Shown in pieces: positions 1-8,406 of a stretch of DNA of 48,732 bases (position 1 is its first letter; each line of letters opens with the position of its first letter). Origin of the DNA: Rhodothermaceae bacterium bin80 (lineage in GTDB: Bacteria; Bacteroidota; Rhodothermia; Rhodothermales; Bin80); NCBI GenBank assembly GCA_002238805.1, contig MPNB01000016.1, positions 1 to 48,732 of the forward strand. Direction: 5' to 3'. The position numbers and the translations under genes are program-made. The notes below the pieces were generated by a model. The model did not search any database. It saw nothing but the letters and a program-made list of their open reading frames with translations, and had not been told where the DNA came from.

Positions 1-159
1 ACCCGACGAATCAAGGCGAAACGCCCCCCAAAAGAGGGCGCCGACAGGTAAGAAAAGAACGAAAAATAGCCCTTTTTGAGATCCCCTGAAAAATAGGGGA
101 CAGCAAAGATCCGCGAAAAAATCCACTACAATTGCAAACTTGCGCGTAGACTTTGCCAT
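1..159 (-). CDS. Partial ORF at window edge, possible membrane protein N-terminus
   Basis: An ATG at 157-159 (minus strand) opens a frame that runs 53 codons without a stop to the window edge, so the gene would be truncated here. A good ribosome-binding site (AGGTGA) sits four bases before the ATG. The peptide starts MAKSTRKFAIVVDFF and has a hydrophobic stretch (GLFFVLFLPVGALFWGAF) that could be a membrane segment or signal anchor. I do not recognise a family. The call rests on the start context and the open frame only; a frame of this length can also occur by chance. Confidence 0.35.
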   Translation of the reverse strand, partial: MAKSTRKFAIVVDFFADLCCPLFFRGSQKGLFFVLFLPVGALFWGAFRLDSSG

Positions 160-163
160 GATC

Positions 164-178
164 TCACCTCAAAGGTGA
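164..178. repeat. Perfect dyad overlapping the ribosome-binding site
   Basis: TCACCT-CAA-AGGTGA is a perfect 6-base inverted repeat with a 3-base spacer. One arm is the AGGTGA ribosome-binding site of the edge ORF on the minus strand. It could fold in the mRNA and mask the site, or be a coincidence of a short palindrome. Confidence 0.3.
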
Positions 179-256
179 ATTTTTCAGATTACTTCGAAAG
201 ATCGCTTGCACATGTGACCCACAGTAGATACAAGTCCCTGTTCGGTCAAAATCCGC

Positions 257-283
257 AAAAAAAGGGGAATGGACCCTCTTTAT
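257..283 (-). terminator. Possible weak intrinsic terminator after the permease gene
   Basis: On the minus strand AAGAGGG, a 7-base loop and CCCTTTT can pair (seven pairs, one G-T), followed by more T residues. It lies about 85 bases after the permease stop. The stem is short and AT-rich, so strength is doubtful. Confidence 0.35.
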
Positions 284-367
284 AAGGAACGTACAATGGA
301 CACAAAGGTCCCAGATCGGTCAGACTATCCCGAAAAAATGAGGTGAGATGAATATTGTGGGATGACA

Positions 368-2644
368 TCAGTGCTTAGCACTTTGCGTTGAGCGTCCTGA
401 TTTCTGAATGGAGGAAACTGCCCGAACGATACCTCGGGCATTGAAGGAAGTCAGATGGCTGCGGCAACCCAGGAGTATCAAAGGGACGGTAGTTTGCCGA
501 ATAACTTCAAGCGCAAACGGTCCAATGGATGGCTCGTTACGTCGCCTGCTCTCCATACCCATTACGAGTAAGTCGCTCGCATCAGCGCGACTTGCAATAT
601 GTTTGGCCGGATCTTCAACGAACTCAATCTCTACGAGATGCTGACCGGTGGCTTCGTCCCTAGCGATGCGCTTGATGATTCGTTCTGCCCGTCGTCCAGA
701 ATCTGCCTCGGTGTGCTTCGGGAGTACATGAAGAAAGTTTATGAGTGGAGGTGAGACGCGAGAGAGGCTGGCGATAAGCCGCGCTCGAAGGCGGCTGTGA
801 ACTCGGTGACCCTGCAGCGGCACAAGCACCCGCTTTGCTTCCCCGATATGCCACCTCGGTGGGGCGCGCACAATGACGATGTCTGCATCTATGTTCGAAA
901 TAAGTCTATTCAGGTGTGCCTCGACTTTCTGCTTGGTAATTTTCGGCAAGCCTATCATTACTGTTTCACACCGATGCTCGTTTGCTACGCGGGAGATTTC
1001 GCCCCATACATCCTTCGCTACGGTAAAAAGCGTCTCAGGGTGAATTGAACGATCAAAGCCACGTTGGACAGATTCGGCAAGAATCTCCTTTGCATCCAAT
1101 ATTGTTGACGAATCCTTTAATCGTTCGTGCCGCATCACCGACAATAAGAGCACCTGTCCCACATTCGGTGTGCACACGGTAGCAGCAACATCGGTCATGC
1201 TAGCCGCACTGGCCGGATTCGCAACGGGTACCAGCACAAGTGGACTTCGGCCTCTAGTTTTTGCAAGATCTGGATCGAGCGCCTCTGCGCTTGCATCGGC
1301 CAAACGAGCGCCAGGCGCTAGAGCCATAAGGTATAATGCGATGCCGACGGCAAGCCACAGAATTGCAACGCGGCCAGCCTCCGGCACGACTATAGCTTGA
1401 AACACGGCCAATCCCAGGCAAAGCAATGTTCCAACTCCCGGCAAAAGCGAAATACGCAATTTGCCCTCCCTGCGGCGAGCAAGGATGACGATGCAGTGGA
1501 CCATGGCGAACGAAAGCAGAAAGATGAGGCTTGCCGCTGCTCCCGATGCTGCCACATTACCCACAGCAATAACGATGATGACCATCATGGCACCCGTGGC
1601 AAGGGCAGCAATCGCCGGCGTGCCAGTTGTGGATCGGATCTGGCCCACTTGTCGAGGAAGCGTTCGATCACGCGCCATGGAAAAGGCCACACGGGAAGCC
1701 CCGTACAGGTTAGCGTAGAGCGCTGAGAGCATGGACAATAGGCCGGCCCCGATTACGAGCCAGTAGCCGGTAACTCCCATGTAGTTCTCCGCGGCTTCCG
1801 CAATCAAACCCTCCGGGTTGGAAGCCGCCATGGAAAGGATGCCATCTTCAGATGCACCCACAGCAACAATTGCGACGAGCAAAGGGATATAAATCACCAG
1901 TGCAAGTCCTAGAGATAGGTACATCGCCAGTGGCATGACTCGCCGCGGATTCTTTACCTCCCCTCCAACCGCTGCAATCAAGTCAAAGCCCTGCAGCGCA
2001 ATAAAAGTATATCCCATCGCCTGCAGTATACCCAACATGCCTGCAGGGGCAAACGGGCTGAAGTGCTGTGTGATCTCTCCAGAATCGCCGGCGAGCCACG
2101 CCCACGCTGCTCCGCCGATCAGCAGGGCAAAAACAAATACTTTGCCGATAGTGGCCGCATTGCCACCTCCTGAAGTTCGAGCCGTAAGCATCCATGTGTA
2201 GAACGCAATCGCGCCCATGGCTAGGATGACTTCACCCTGCCCATCGACTATGAATGCCCATGGCTCTCCGGCCGCAGGGAGTAGTCGTCGAATGCCTTCT
2301 AGGGTAAATGCCGCGAACCCCAACGCATACAACACACCGGCAACTATGGATGCAAACCAGACAACCCAGCCCACCATGAAAGCCACCTGTATGGACAACA
2401 CGCGCTTCGCATAGGTATAGATGCCGCCCGATTCCGGGAATCGGCGAGACAATCGGGCAAAACTTGCTACGGTAATGCCTGCGATTATTCCGTTAAGCGC
2501 GAATGCCACTATCGCGCCGGGGCCAGCCGTAGCAAACGCAACTCCCGCAAGGGCAAGAATACCGCCGCCTACAATCGCACCAACCCCAAGGGCTGTTGCT
2601 CCGAACAGTCCAAGGTGCCGTTCGCTACGTTCGTCCGATGCCAT
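368..2644 (-). CDS. APC-superfamily amino acid permease with C-terminal tandem universal-stress (UspA-like) domains
   Basis: A 758-residue inner-membrane transporter. Residues about 10-455 are strongly hydrophobic, with around twelve membrane segments and the glycine-rich APC start (GATALGVGAIVGGGILALAG). The remaining 300 residues are soluble and resemble two UspA-like units: one begins near SPLVLVPVANPAS and ends at ADIVIVRAPP, the second begins at KRVLVPLQGHR and ends at TTVPLILLGC. Permease-Usp fusions are a known arrangement in the APC and cation/proton-antiporter families, where the cytoplasmic tail is thought to sense nucleotides or stress. Substrate cannot be told from sequence; an amino acid or amine is the family expectation. 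The start ATG at 2642-2644 is directly followed by a charged cytoplasmic N-terminus. It stands 190 bases from the enolase gene and is probably a separate transcription unit. Confidence 0.88.
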   Translation of the reverse strand: MASDERSERHLGLFGATALGVGAIVGGGILALAGVAFATAGPGAIVAFALNGIIAGITVASFARLSRRFPESGGIYTYAKRVLSIQVAFMVGWVVWFASIVAGVLYALGFAAFTLEGIRRLLPAAGEPWAFIVDGQGEVILAMGAIAFYTWMLTARTSGGGNAATIGKVFVFALLIGGAAWAWLAGDSGEITQHFSPFAPAGMLGILQAMGYTFIALQGFDLIAAVGGEVKNPRRVMPLAMYLSLGLALVIYIPLLVAIVAVGASEDGILSMAASNPEGLIAEAAENYMGVTGYWLVIGAGLLSMLSALYANLYGASRVAFSMARDRTLPRQVGQIRSTTGTPAIAALATGAMMVIIVIAVGNVAASGAAASLIFLLSFAMVHCIVILARRREGKLRISLLPGVGTLLCLGLAVFQAIVVPEAGRVAILWLAVGIALYLMALAPGARLADASAEALDPDLAKTRGRSPLVLVPVANPASAASMTDVAATVCTPNVGQVLLLSVMRHERLKDSSTILDAKEILAESVQRGFDRSIHPETLFTVAKDVWGEISRVANEHRCETVMIGLPKITKQKVEAHLNRLISNIDADIVIVRAPPRWHIGEAKRVLVPLQGHRVHSRLRARLIASLSRVSPPLINFLHVLPKHTEADSGRRAERIIKRIARDEATGQHLVEIEFVEDPAKHIASRADASDLLVMGMESRRRNEPSIGPFALEVIRQTTVPLILLGCRSHLTSFNARGIVRAVSSIQKSGRSTQSAKH

Positions 2645-2834
2645 GGGTCTGACAATGTGTGCCGTACAGGCTCGATTTATGGTGCTCTGACTAATAGGGA
2701 CGCACTATCCGATTGCACTTTGGCCGCCTTAATGCAGACTTCCTGCTGCTCCCCAAAGGTAGTCTTCAGTTTACGAAGTAACCGTTCCACCGGTTCGAAC
2801 GTCCTCTGACGCTTGGAATCGATTCGTCTCAAGG

Positions 2835-4130
2835 TTAGATGCGAATTCCGTGCTGGTCGCGAAAATCCCCCTGGAGGCTCTCGTTTATTCGCAGGAGCTG
2901 GTTGTATTTTGCCAATCGTGACGATCTCGAGAGGGAGCCTATCTTGATTTGCCCGCCATTTAATCCGACCGCCAGATCCGACAACGTTACATCTTCAGTT
3001 TCTCCTGAGCGTGCTGAGATAACCGTTTTGAACCCCGCTCTCTTGGCCAACTGAATAGCTTTTACTGTTTCTGTAACAGTTCCGATCTGGTTCATTTTTA
3101 TGAGCACGGCATTACCAGCCTTTTGCTCAATGCCACGCTGGATGCGTTGTGTGTGAGTGGTAAAAAGATCATCTCCTACCAGCTGTGTACGAGTGCCTAT
3201 GCGTCGTGTAAGTTGTTGCCAGCCACTCCAGTCTTCCTCATCCAGGCCATCCTCAATTGAGATGATTGGAAAACGGGTCACCCAATCTTCTAGATAGGTT
3301 ATCATTTTTTCTGTTGTTAGCCTTCTGCCATCCAGACGCAGATCATAATGTCCCGTAGAGGCATCAAAAAAATGAGAAGCTGCTATATCCAGCGCAATCG
3401 CTATATCTTTGCCTGGCTGCATTCCCGTTGCCCTTATTGCTGAGCACAGTACTTCCAAGGGTGCTTCATTCGCTGTGAGCAAGGGTCCAAACCCTCCCTC
3501 GTCGGCGACCAGCGATGCTATGTGCCCACGGTCCTGCAAAATTCTGCGGGTACTCCAATACGCAGCCGAAACCATCTCCAGTGCTTGCGGAAATGTCTTC
3601 GCTCCAACAGGAATGACGAGATAGTCTTGTATATCGAGATTTTTACCCGCATGGAGTCCCCCGCTGATAATATTCACCATTGGCATTGGAAGGCAAGGCT
3701 GTTCTCCTTTGGGTAAATAACGGTCGGCCAGGTACCGAAAAAGCGGTTTGTTAGCAGCAGCGGCATAGGCGTGCAGGGCAGCAAACGAAACTCCAAGGAT
3801 AGCGTTGGCGCCGAGGCGCCTTTTGGTTGGTGTTCCGTCCAGATCAATCAGTGCTCGATCAAGTGCCTCCTGATCTTCAGCATTCGTGCCTGTTATAGCT
3901 GCCGCAATTTCCCCATTCACATGTGCCACCGCTTTGAGAACACCTCTGCCCTGATATCGGTTCGTGTCGTTATCCCGAAGCTCATGCGCTTCAAAACGTC
4001 CGGTAGATGCTCCTGAGGGTACCATCATTCGACCCCGGTGGCCGGATGCTAATGCTATCTCTACTTCCACGGTAGGTAACCCCCGTGAATCGAGAACTTC
4101 TCGACCCTTTACGTACGTTATTTGAGTCAT
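2835..4130 (-). CDS. eno: Enolase-family protein with substituted active-site residues
   Basis: A 431-residue enolase by full-length similarity (LDSRGLPTVEVE near the start; LIKMNQIGTVTET at 343-355). Magnesium ligands D248, E293 and D320/321, plus H160, E211, K345, R374 and S375, are present. Two usual active-site residues differ: the histidine of the SHRSGETED motif is alanine (A373, in SARSGETED) and the glutamate of the QEF motif is aspartate (D169, in QDY). It is therefore unlikely to be a simple housekeeping copy, although I recall enolase paralogues with an ISGGLHA...SARSGETED pattern from other bacteria. Its ATG overlaps the stop of the phosphotransferase gene (ATGA at 4127-4130), so the two are translationally coupled at the end of the glycan operon. 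Role inferred: either a locus-linked enolase in 2-phosphoglycerate/PEP conversion or a dehydratase for a related phosphorylated acid. Confidence 0.85.
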   Translation of the reverse strand: MTQITYVKGREVLDSRGLPTVEVEIALASGHRGRMMVPSGASTGRFEAHELRDNDTNRYQGRGVLKAVAHVNGEIAAAITGTNAEDQEALDRALIDLDGTPTKRRLGANAILGVSFAALHAYAAAANKPLFRYLADRYLPKGEQPCLPMPMVNIISGGLHAGKNLDIQDYLVIPVGAKTFPQALEMVSAAYWSTRRILQDRGHIASLVADEGGFGPLLTANEAPLEVLCSAIRATGMQPGKDIAIALDIAASHFFDASTGHYDLRLDGRRLTTEKMITYLEDWVTRFPIISIEDGLDEEDWSGWQQLTRRIGTRTQLVGDDLFTTHTQRIQRGIEQKAGNAVLIKMNQIGTVTETVKAIQLAKRAGFKTVISARSGETEDVTLSDLAVGLNGGQIKIGSLSRSSRLAKYNQLLRINESLQGDFRDQHGIRI

Positions 4131-5107
4131 GACAACTGCCAGGCCCCCTTGATCAAATCCAGCGGATCATCCTGTCCAGAATGCTGAATCCAAGCCATTG
4201 CGGTTTTTCGAATGCGGTTGCGCAAGGCATCCCCTTGTACATACGGCATAGGTGATTTGCTGTCCAGTCGGGCCAGGAGCAGAAGGCCAATGTGAGGGAT
4301 CAAGCCATCCACTGATCGACCGTAACCTCTGAGAAACGCTTGGATCGCAGCCAGAGCATTCGCTTCACGGCGCAGTACCCAGCCTTTGAGCATAAGGTGT
4401 CCCAGACAGAAGGATACATCAAACAGAGGGTGCCCCCAGTGGGCGACCTCAAAATCGAGTAGCATCACCGCACCCGCTGGATCAACGAGTATGTTTTTTG
4501 GTGAATAATCCCCATGGGTAAGGCTGTACCGGCACGATAAGAGTTCATCAATTAGTCGGTCGATAGGCTCTTTAAGTGCGGGGTAACACGCGATGAGATA
4601 GCGATGAAAGGGGTCGATACGGAGCTCATCAAAGAACGTAATTTCCTCAAATGTTGATCGACCATTGGTTGCCGAGCTACCTTCCTGAATTTGACGCAGG
4701 ATCAGACCAACCGAAAACCCTTCTGACGCTTCAAACACGCCGTTCATCAAGTGCTCTTTCCACGGGATTGCCTCAGCGGGTGCGCAGGTCATCACACAGA
4801 TATGATGCTCGCTGTTAAAGTGAACAACTTCTGGTACAGTTCCCTTCGGCAAAATGGTCGACAGGAACCGCATGCACGCTTGCTCCTGTTCGATACGCCG
4901 AACATCAGAGAACCATTCGATTTCGGTTGCCAGCTTTGGTAACGGTTGTTTTAACACCCAGCGTACTTCTGGAGTAATGACCTTCCAAACGTAGTTCGAT
5001 ACTCCTCCCGGTAAGACACTTACGTGAAGCGTCTCTTCCGGGGACACCCATCCCTGTTGGCGCAAATAGGCTTTTACGTGTTCAGAATTTGATAAGCTTA
5101 TGATCAG
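4127..5107 (-). CDS. APH/choline-kinase-type phosphotransferase, probable CTG start
   Basis: A kinase-fold small-molecule phosphotransferase of about 326 residues. It shows the glycine loop (LPGGVSNYVW, residues about 32-41), an ATP-binding lysine in VLKQPL (near 53), the catalytic HGDYSPKN motif (about 198-205) and the metal-binding DFE (about 218-220), followed by the usual HPLFDV element. The only ATG in frame lies at 5297-5299 and would add about 64 residues that overlap the upstream glycosidase gene and look unlike the family. CTG at 5105-5107 overlaps the glycosidase stop as CTGA, the same layout as the ATGA junctions elsewhere in this run, so I take it as the start; ATC or ATA just after it are alternatives. 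Substrate unknown: a sugar, sugar acid or amino sugar from the glycan locus is plausible. Coupled to the downstream enolase gene by ATGA. Confidence 0.75.
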   Translation of the reverse strand: MIISLSNSEHVKAYLRQQGWVSPEETLHVSVLPGGVSNYVWKVITPEVRWVLKQPLPKLATEIEWFSDVRRIEQEQACMRFLSTILPKGTVPEVVHFNSEHHICVMTCAPAEAIPWKEHLMNGVFEASEGFSVGLILRQIQEGSSATNGRSTFEEITFFDELRIDPFHRYLIACYPALKEPIDRLIDELLSCRYSLTHGDYSPKNILVDPAGAVMLLDFEVAHWGHPLFDVSFCLGHLMLKGWVLRREANALAAIQAFLRGYGRSVDGLIPHIGLLLLARLDSKSPMPYVQGDALRNRIRKTAMAWIQHSGQDDPLDLIKGAWQLS

Positions 5108-7170
5108 CTCTGTGATGCTATTCCGTCCTTGGTTACCGTATAGAGATTTCCCTGGTAAGCAATGTTGCGCAGACTTGCGCTGGGGTCGAACGATGCAAAT
5201 TGTGGTGTTGCAGTTAATCCGTTCGTGAGAGTTGCCCGAAGTCCGAAGATCCCTTCGAGAATTACCGTCACCCAACTCCCATTCGAAGAACAGGCCCAAT
5301 CGGTGATGTAGGGTGTGTCTGAGGGTGCCTTGCGGGCTCCTCCCTCTTCCAGGCTGATGACCCCGTCGGCAAAGTGTGCCTGTGCAAAAGGGCCTTGGTT
5401 GGCACTTCGGGCCAAGCCTTTTAACCAGTTGAAGGCCAGATCTGCTGCACCAATGCGATACAGTCCACGTGCGGTTTCAGATGGCCAGGCCGGATAGGCT
5501 CCTGTCCATTGATGGTCCGGTCGCACATGAAAGAGTACGTTTTCGTCGGCAGGTGAGAGGGCATGCATCCAGGTGGCAGTCTGAATCTCCCGCTTAAAAA
5601 AATCGACCATTTCTGCTTTTTGCTGCGCAGACAAGTCATCAGGGATTGTATTGAGAACGGTCAGTAAGTCGTAGCAGTGTCGCACTTCGTACATCTCGCC
5701 GCCAGGGTGCCGCACCCGCCAATAACCCTTGGTTTCGACGTAAAGAGACTGGATCGCTTCCAACAATCTCTCAGATTCTCGACGAAACTTATCGCTCCGG
5801 GAGCCTCCTCGCCCCGAAGCTTCCATCAGATCTGCTGCAACACGCATATTGTGTACGTTGGCCACGTTGAGACTTGCGACCTCGTGTGTATAGGTACTCA
5901 CACACTCGAGCAGGTTGTTGATTCCGCCATAATCTGCCAGTTTGTTGGCACTCTGAAAATTTTTCCACTGTTGGGCATAGTCGCTCAGGAAATCTATGAC
6001 CCGTTTTTCTGTGCCGGCAACAGATTTTTCAAGCCAATCCACATCACCCGTCCAGCGAGTGTACTCGTGCACCATACTCACCATAGCGAAATCATTTACC
6101 GAATACCAGTTGCCAACCGGTTCTCCGGTCAGGTATTCAGTGCCAAAATGCTTATGAGTATCAGTACACATCCAGTGCTCCAGATACTTTCGCATTACCC
6201 CGGGGTCCAGTAGTGCGTGCACTTGCATGCTCAGGAAATAGTCCCAGATAAAGGTGACGGTTTGCCAGTAGCGTGGCATCAGGGTATCATAAGTGCGCCC
6301 CAATACGGAAAATGGACTGTCCCTTCGGAAATAAATAACGCCGAGTGCACCCATCCAGTACAGTTTTCGGATTTCTGCATCGGTGGTATCCAGTTCCGGT
6401 AAATGTCCGGCGTACTGGTCGTTACCGGGGGTATAGATTGCTTTCAGTTGGGCGTTCCAATTTTCGCGTAAGCGGCCCAGCTCCCCAGTCACATCACGAA
6501 TGAACGAGTCGTAGATGGAACTGGCTTCGATTTCCGTTTCTGCTATTGTGTTGACATAGCTTATCTGCTGCGTTTCTCCAGGATGCAGATTAAGGGCATA
6601 CCGAAACCCACTCTTTTTCACGGAATCGGCCCGAGGGTACATTCCCTGGATTGAAACAGCACAGCTCTTTTGTGCACTAAATACTACGGCACCGCGCTTA
6701 CGATCTATTCGGGCCACATTGTTTGATTCCTGCGGTGGCAGAAATGCAGCCCAGTTGTCTGTGGACTTCGTAACACATCCTTGCACATTCAAGCCTATTT
6801 CGATTTCTCGTGTCTCGCCACTTCGATTTTCGATAGTAATCTTTGTCACGGCCGCCATTTTTTTCAAGGCCAATGCGGTGACAGAAGTAAAATGGAATCC
6901 TTTGTAATTGGCTTCCCGGACAATACGGTCGGGATACCAGGTAAAGGTGACCGGTATGCCCAAAGAGGGAAAATGTCTACCGTCAATCACAAACGTTCCA
7001 GAAACAGTATCTGAAGTGCCGAAAGGAGGGAAGTTGAGACTACGTAGGCCGGTGAGGTCCACGACTGCCTGAACCACACCGAGAAAATTGGTCAGTCCTG
7101 GCGGATTAAAACAATCACCGAAGCGATGTGTCATCGCCGAACTCTTCAGATCTTCCACCTCGGGTATCAT
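5104..7170 (-). CDS. Putative cytoplasmic glycoside hydrolase, (alpha/alpha)6-barrel (GH63/MGH1-like)
   Basis: A 688-residue protein. The first 240 residues are beta-rich (TFVIDGRHFPSLG, KITIENRSGETREIEIG), as in the N-terminal sandwich of glucosidase-type enzymes. Residues about 260-660 look like a six-hairpin glycosidase barrel, with FIWDYFLSMQ, YLTGEPVGNWYSVND, MVSMVHEYTRWTGDVDWL and WPSETARGLYRIGA. This resembles the GH63/mannosylglycerate-hydrolase-like clan by memory; the exact family and the catalytic acids cannot be fixed by eye. No signal peptide is seen, so I place it in the cytoplasm, acting on oligosaccharides delivered by the ABC importer. It lies 96 bases after the DUF4185 gene and its stop overlaps the presumed CTG start of the phosphotransferase. 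An alternative ATG at codon 13 exists. Confidence 0.72.
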   Translation of the reverse strand: MIPEVEDLKSSAMTHRFGDCFNPPGLTNFLGVVQAVVDLTGLRSLNFPPFGTSDTVSGTFVIDGRHFPSLGIPVTFTWYPDRIVREANYKGFHFTSVTALALKKMAAVTKITIENRSGETREIEIGLNVQGCVTKSTDNWAAFLPPQESNNVARIDRKRGAVVFSAQKSCAVSIQGMYPRADSVKKSGFRYALNLHPGETQQISYVNTIAETEIEASSIYDSFIRDVTGELGRLRENWNAQLKAIYTPGNDQYAGHLPELDTTDAEIRKLYWMGALGVIYFRRDSPFSVLGRTYDTLMPRYWQTVTFIWDYFLSMQVHALLDPGVMRKYLEHWMCTDTHKHFGTEYLTGEPVGNWYSVNDFAMVSMVHEYTRWTGDVDWLEKSVAGTEKRVIDFLSDYAQQWKNFQSANKLADYGGINNLLECVSTYTHEVASLNVANVHNMRVAADLMEASGRGGSRSDKFRRESERLLEAIQSLYVETKGYWRVRHPGGEMYEVRHCYDLLTVLNTIPDDLSAQQKAEMVDFFKREIQTATWMHALSPADENVLFHVRPDHQWTGAYPAWPSETARGLYRIGAADLAFNWLKGLARSANQGPFAQAHFADGVISLEEGGARKAPSDTPYITDWACSSNGSWVTVILEGIFGLRATLTNGLTATPQFASFDPSASLRNIAYQGNLYTVTKDGIASQS

Positions 7171-7266
7171 GTACGCATGCTTGTGGTCGATAATCAGACG
7201 AGTACCCCCTGAAGCATAGGAATCAGTTAACCTTTGCCTGCGATTCCGGTGGTTGCTGATTCAGCG

Positions 7267-8355
7267 CTATGCCAGTGTTATTTCAATAAGATGGGGGAAA
7301 TATTCCTCGAACTCAATGTAGGTAATGTATAGGATACGACCACGATCTTCGGCTAGTTCGGGATGCTCTTTGGCCGCGTAAACAAGTCGTGGGTAAGGGA
7401 TCGGCTTTTCCGGTGGCTTAACAGTCCATAAAGTGATGGCTTCGCTCCAGGGGCCCCATGGGTTTGATGCGGTTCGACCTACGATGTCGCGACTCAGTCC
7501 CATGGAATGCACGGACAGATATTGTCCTAGGTATTCGTTGTATGAAACCGACATCTCATTCGGCATACCGGAGAAGATGACGGTAGCGCCATAAACATCT
7601 TTACTCCATTTCCCCGGATCACCGGTAAAGTATTCGTACTGATCGATATGCCCTATATCTTCGGAGCGCACCCTTGCAACATAAGCATGGTGTCGAAAAT
7701 CCGGGGCTTGCAAGCTTCCGTAGAGATAGACCCATTTCTCCTCTATGAGCACTGCTGCGGCGAATTGCGGCTGGTCGTTTGGCCAGATCACGGTTGTGCC
7801 ATTGCGTTCAATGCGTTCGAACGTCCAATCTGTATCGGATCCTATTGCCAATCCCGTTCCTATGATATCAAATCCCACGGGCAGGGGATCTCCTCCTTCT
7901 TCGAGCATTAGAATCTTCATGAAGAAGAGGTACAACTTATCATTGAGCTTGCAGCCATGCATACACCATATGCGATCCTTTTCGGGGTCTTCGCCGGGGA
8001 GAGAGGGCACCAGTTGCTTGAGCCTGCCGTCAGGATTCAGGATGTAGGAAAAATCGTTCAGCCCTTCACGTCCGGACTGATCCCTCAGAATCAGTCCGGT
8101 GTTGGTGATCATCTGATCGAACGGGCCCTTGCCGCTTAGATCCTGACCGCCAACGGGCTCGCCAAAAATGTACCACAGACTTTCTTCTGGCCGTTCGCCG
8201 ATCAGCGTATCGCCAAAATACCATAGCACGCGGCCGTCGCCGAGTGGAATGGAGTACGCTCCGTCTTGCCCCACCATGCGGTGGGGGTTCTCAACAAACT
8301 GCGGCCCTAGGTCCCGGGAAGAAGCAACACGTAATGCAGCACTGCGTCTGGTCAT
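7267..8355 (-). CDS. DUF4185-like beta-propeller protein, probable glycosidase
   Basis: A 362-residue protein with repeated beta-strand blades: DGRVLWYFGDTLIG (near 40-55), RIWCMHGCKLNDKLYLFF, KWVYLYGSLQ, EMSVSYNEYLGQYLSVHS and NPWGPWSEA. The WYFGDTLIG element and overall layout match what I recall of DUF4185, some members of which have been described as D-arabinofuranases (GH183); a GH43-like propeller is the alternative. No signal peptide is visible, so it is probably cytoplasmic like the next gene. The ATG at 8353-8355 follows GGAGG with only two intervening bases, a short spacing. It sits between the small T9SS protein and the barrel glycosidase in the same-strand run, which supports a role in glycan breakdown. 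Substrate unknown. Confidence 0.68.
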   Translation of the reverse strand: MTRRSAALRVASSRDLGPQFVENPHRMVGQDGAYSIPLGDGRVLWYFGDTLIGERPEESLWYIFGEPVGGQDLSGKGPFDQMITNTGLILRDQSGREGLNDFSYILNPDGRLKQLVPSLPGEDPEKDRIWCMHGCKLNDKLYLFFMKILMLEEGGDPLPVGFDIIGTGLAIGSDTDWTFERIERNGTTVIWPNDQPQFAAAVLIEEKWVYLYGSLQAPDFRHHAYVARVRSEDIGHIDQYEYFTGDPGKWSKDVYGATVIFSGMPNEMSVSYNEYLGQYLSVHSMGLSRDIVGRTASNPWGPWSEAITLWTVKPPEKPIPYPRLVYAAKEHPELAEDRGRILYITYIEFEEYFPHLIEITLA

Positions 8356-8406
8356 TGCCTCCGAGATGGTGGAAGCGGCAGATATCGGGATCTGCCTGCA
8401 TTCCTG

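Larger units (their letters stand above)
160..367. other. Intergenic stretch between edge ORF and permease
   Basis: Apart from the dyad at 164-178 and a weak terminator-like hairpin at 257-283, I see no gene or recognisable site here. It would contain the 3' untranslated end of the permease gene and the promoter of the edge ORF, both on the minus strand. Confidence 0.5.

Noticed and set aside
5677..6213. 178-residue plus-strand frame antisense to the barrel glycosidase
   Set aside because: Wholly within a supported gene; His/Cys-rich composition typical of antisense frames.
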